A DNA stretch of 64,000 nucleotides from assembly GCF_000801105.2 (NCBI RefSeq), contig NC_079518.1, positions 17,340,800-17,404,799 of the forward strand, in the 5' to 3' direction. Both the position numbers and the translations under genes were made by a program. Position 1 is the first letter of the stretch. Every line of letters begins with the position of its first letter. Shown in pieces: positions 62,901-64,000 of the stretch. This stretch comes from Raphanus sativus. Lineage: Eukaryota; Streptophyta; Magnoliopsida; Brassicales; Brassicaceae. The notes below the pieces were generated by a model. The model was not told where the DNA came from. It saw only the letters and a list, made by a program, of their open reading frames with translations, and searched no databases.

Positions 62901-64000
62901 GTGTTTATTTCATGAGGGAGAAAAGCATATCTATTGTAGAAGATGAAGATAGTGCAAGTCTCGTGGGGGAGAAAGGCATATCGAGTGTGGAGGTTTCCAT
63001 GTGAGGAAACATGGTTGTTGAATCAGAAGGGTGTTGTGCTTGATTGGCACACAAAACTAAAAGAAAGAGATTGAAGATGCAAGTGGAGCTTGTAGATGTC
63101 AATAGTCTTCTGTGACTAACTAGGTGACAAAGTCACTGATGCTGGATGCATTAGTCTTTACTACATAAGACATGCGGAGTGGTGGGTTACCATGTGGATG
63201 CAAGAGGTGCTGAGATGGAGAAGAATAAACTGAGGGTTTATGTATTGACGTAGTCACTGAACTAATTGGCTAGTTGCTGATGCAGTGTGTGTCAGAGAGT
63301 GAACCAGGAGGCATGCAGAGTGGTGGAGACCATGTGGATGAGAGATGCTGAACTGGCATGGGATAAACTTGAGGAACAAGTTTATACCGTGGAGAAGAGA
63401 CAAGAGATAAACTTGGAGAGCAATTTTATGCCTTGAGGAATAAGTACAATTCCAAGAAAATGAAAGTGTATTTATTAATATGAAAGTTGTCCATATATCC
63501 AAGTTGCCTTGGAGACTAGGGTTTCACGAACGTGGAGATCACTATAAAAGGGCTATGGAGTCGTGAGTATTCCAATAAGAGACTGAGACTTTTATTATAG
63601 AGGAAGAGTGAAAATCTCTTAGAGTGTTCTTGGATCGTGCTGAAGCAGTTGCTGAAGTATACTACGATGGAGAGACAAGTTTGGGTAGATTAAGAATCTT
63701 TCAGTACCATCTGTTAAGATGTTAACAGGTTGTATAAAGCTGATAAGCTAGTCTTGTAATAAATTGTTTAGTCGATTTCTAATAAAATAATATGTGTTTG
63801 CTTAAATCTATTTTGTCTCTTGATTTATTTTCTGCATTACCTGTTCACTAACAATGTAAATCATTAAGTGACCATCAACTTGAAGAGAGATAAAATACCT
63901 GCTGAACAAGATCCAAAAAAGGAACAGGCTTAGCCATCTGGAAACTTAAAACCTGAGCTCTCTTCAATGCGACCAATTCCTTTGGGAATCTTTTAAGTAG
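59974..64000 (-). CDS. TTC38-like tetratricopeptide repeat protein, N-terminus beyond the window
   Basis: Eleven exons on the minus strand keep one open frame of 352 residues: 64000-63899 (partial), 61714-61571, 61490-61396, 61304-61175, 61095-60991, 60878-60772, 60694-60643, 60571-60482, 60394-60310, 60223-60159 and 60057-59974. Every junction is GT-AG and phase-consistent. Helical TPR-like pairs include LAFPLLELGRMEEAAAASRK, CHVLQHKCQFKEAVDFMEE, THNWWHVALCYLEGG, LDILIVWALAKVGETPRAHE and LGEAVYEYAKGNYKQALHLL; it ends KMLESSYF. This is the TTC38 family, whose biochemical role is not defined. From memory Arabidopsis has homologues At1g27110 and At1g27150. The intron 63898-61715 is 2184 bp because a retroelement sits in it; without that it would be about 80 bp. 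Whether splicing still works cannot be told from sequence. Confidence 0.92.
61750..63853 (+). mobile_element. Non-autonomous copia-like retroelement in an intron, 2104 bp
   Basis: The tips are TGTTAGTG (61750) and CACTAACA (ending 63853), 8-bp inverted. The flanks GTGTA and ATGTA agree at four of five bases, like a worn target duplication. A primer-binding site TTGGTATCAGAG (62449-62460) follows a probable LTR of about 700 bp (61750-62447) ending ACTTACA. Just downstream, 62512-62703 encodes a copia gag start (LDDGQYGHCRVHMKLLVRG and on to WIAVKTGLDEP). A TATA-like TATAAAAGG lies at about 63544 in the right part. No pol is present. The element is antisense to its host gene. A right LTR homologous to the left one was not recognised. 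Confidence 0.75.

Overview
The window looks like nuclear DNA from a Brassica-type crucifer (Brassicaceae). It is AT-rich, its genes have short introns, and the proteins closely resemble Arabidopsis GTL1, a TMEM120/TMPIT-like protein, AGPR and a TTC38-like protein as I remember them. The repeats are also crucifer types: tRNA-derived SINEs, short Helitrons with a hairpin and CTAG end, and a CACTA element with Brassica-style subterminal repeats. No database was searched; gene identities come from recognition of motifs and splice-consistent reading frames.

Four cellular genes are supported. (1) 7477-9660 (+), nine exons: a TMEM120/TMPIT-like multipass membrane protein of 348 residues. (2) 14821-17181 (-), three exons: a double-trihelix transcription factor, GTL1, of 640 residues. 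(3) 36284-38557 (+), thirteen exons: N-acetyl-gamma-glutamyl-phosphate reductase of arginine biosynthesis, 392 residues. (4) 59974-64000 (-), eleven visible exons, running off the right edge: a TTC38-like tetratricopeptide protein whose frame stays open although one intron carries a 2.1-kb retroelement. Genes 1 and 2 face each other at their 3' ends; from memory they are also neighbours on Arabidopsis chromosome 1. A 100-N gap sits just upstream of gene 3, so its promoter is missing and the join there is unproven.

The rest is mostly mobile DNA and its debris. 1-3285: a LINE on the minus strand, cut by the window edge. 5895-7278, 11977-13458, 40325-40941 and 42122-43068: short non-autonomous Helitrons, with further Helitron ends at 56215 and 57100. 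18323-18560 and 22693-22931: two Stowaway-like MITEs. 20686-21024 and about 38835-39105: two SINEs. 23661-28440: a decayed satellite of about 200 bp per unit, interrupted by a solo LTR with a perfect 5-bp target duplication. 29627-34115: a CACTA transposon with intact tips and a TTA duplication, carrying a broken accessory protein gene and no visible catalytic transposase. 34412-35986: a LINE fragment. 43285-54660: two Ty1/copia interiors in tandem sharing one LTR. 55655-58121: a large inverted repeat abutting a copia gag-protease relic.

I see no new defence or metabolic system. The most informative observations are structural: the two copia copies sharing an LTR, the solo LTR dated relative to the satellite, the CACTA element with internal duplication and telomere-like motifs, the Helitron with a doubled 5' end, a 113-bp duplication linking the GTL1 upstream region to the satellite edge, and the small coding-like island inside the satellite block.
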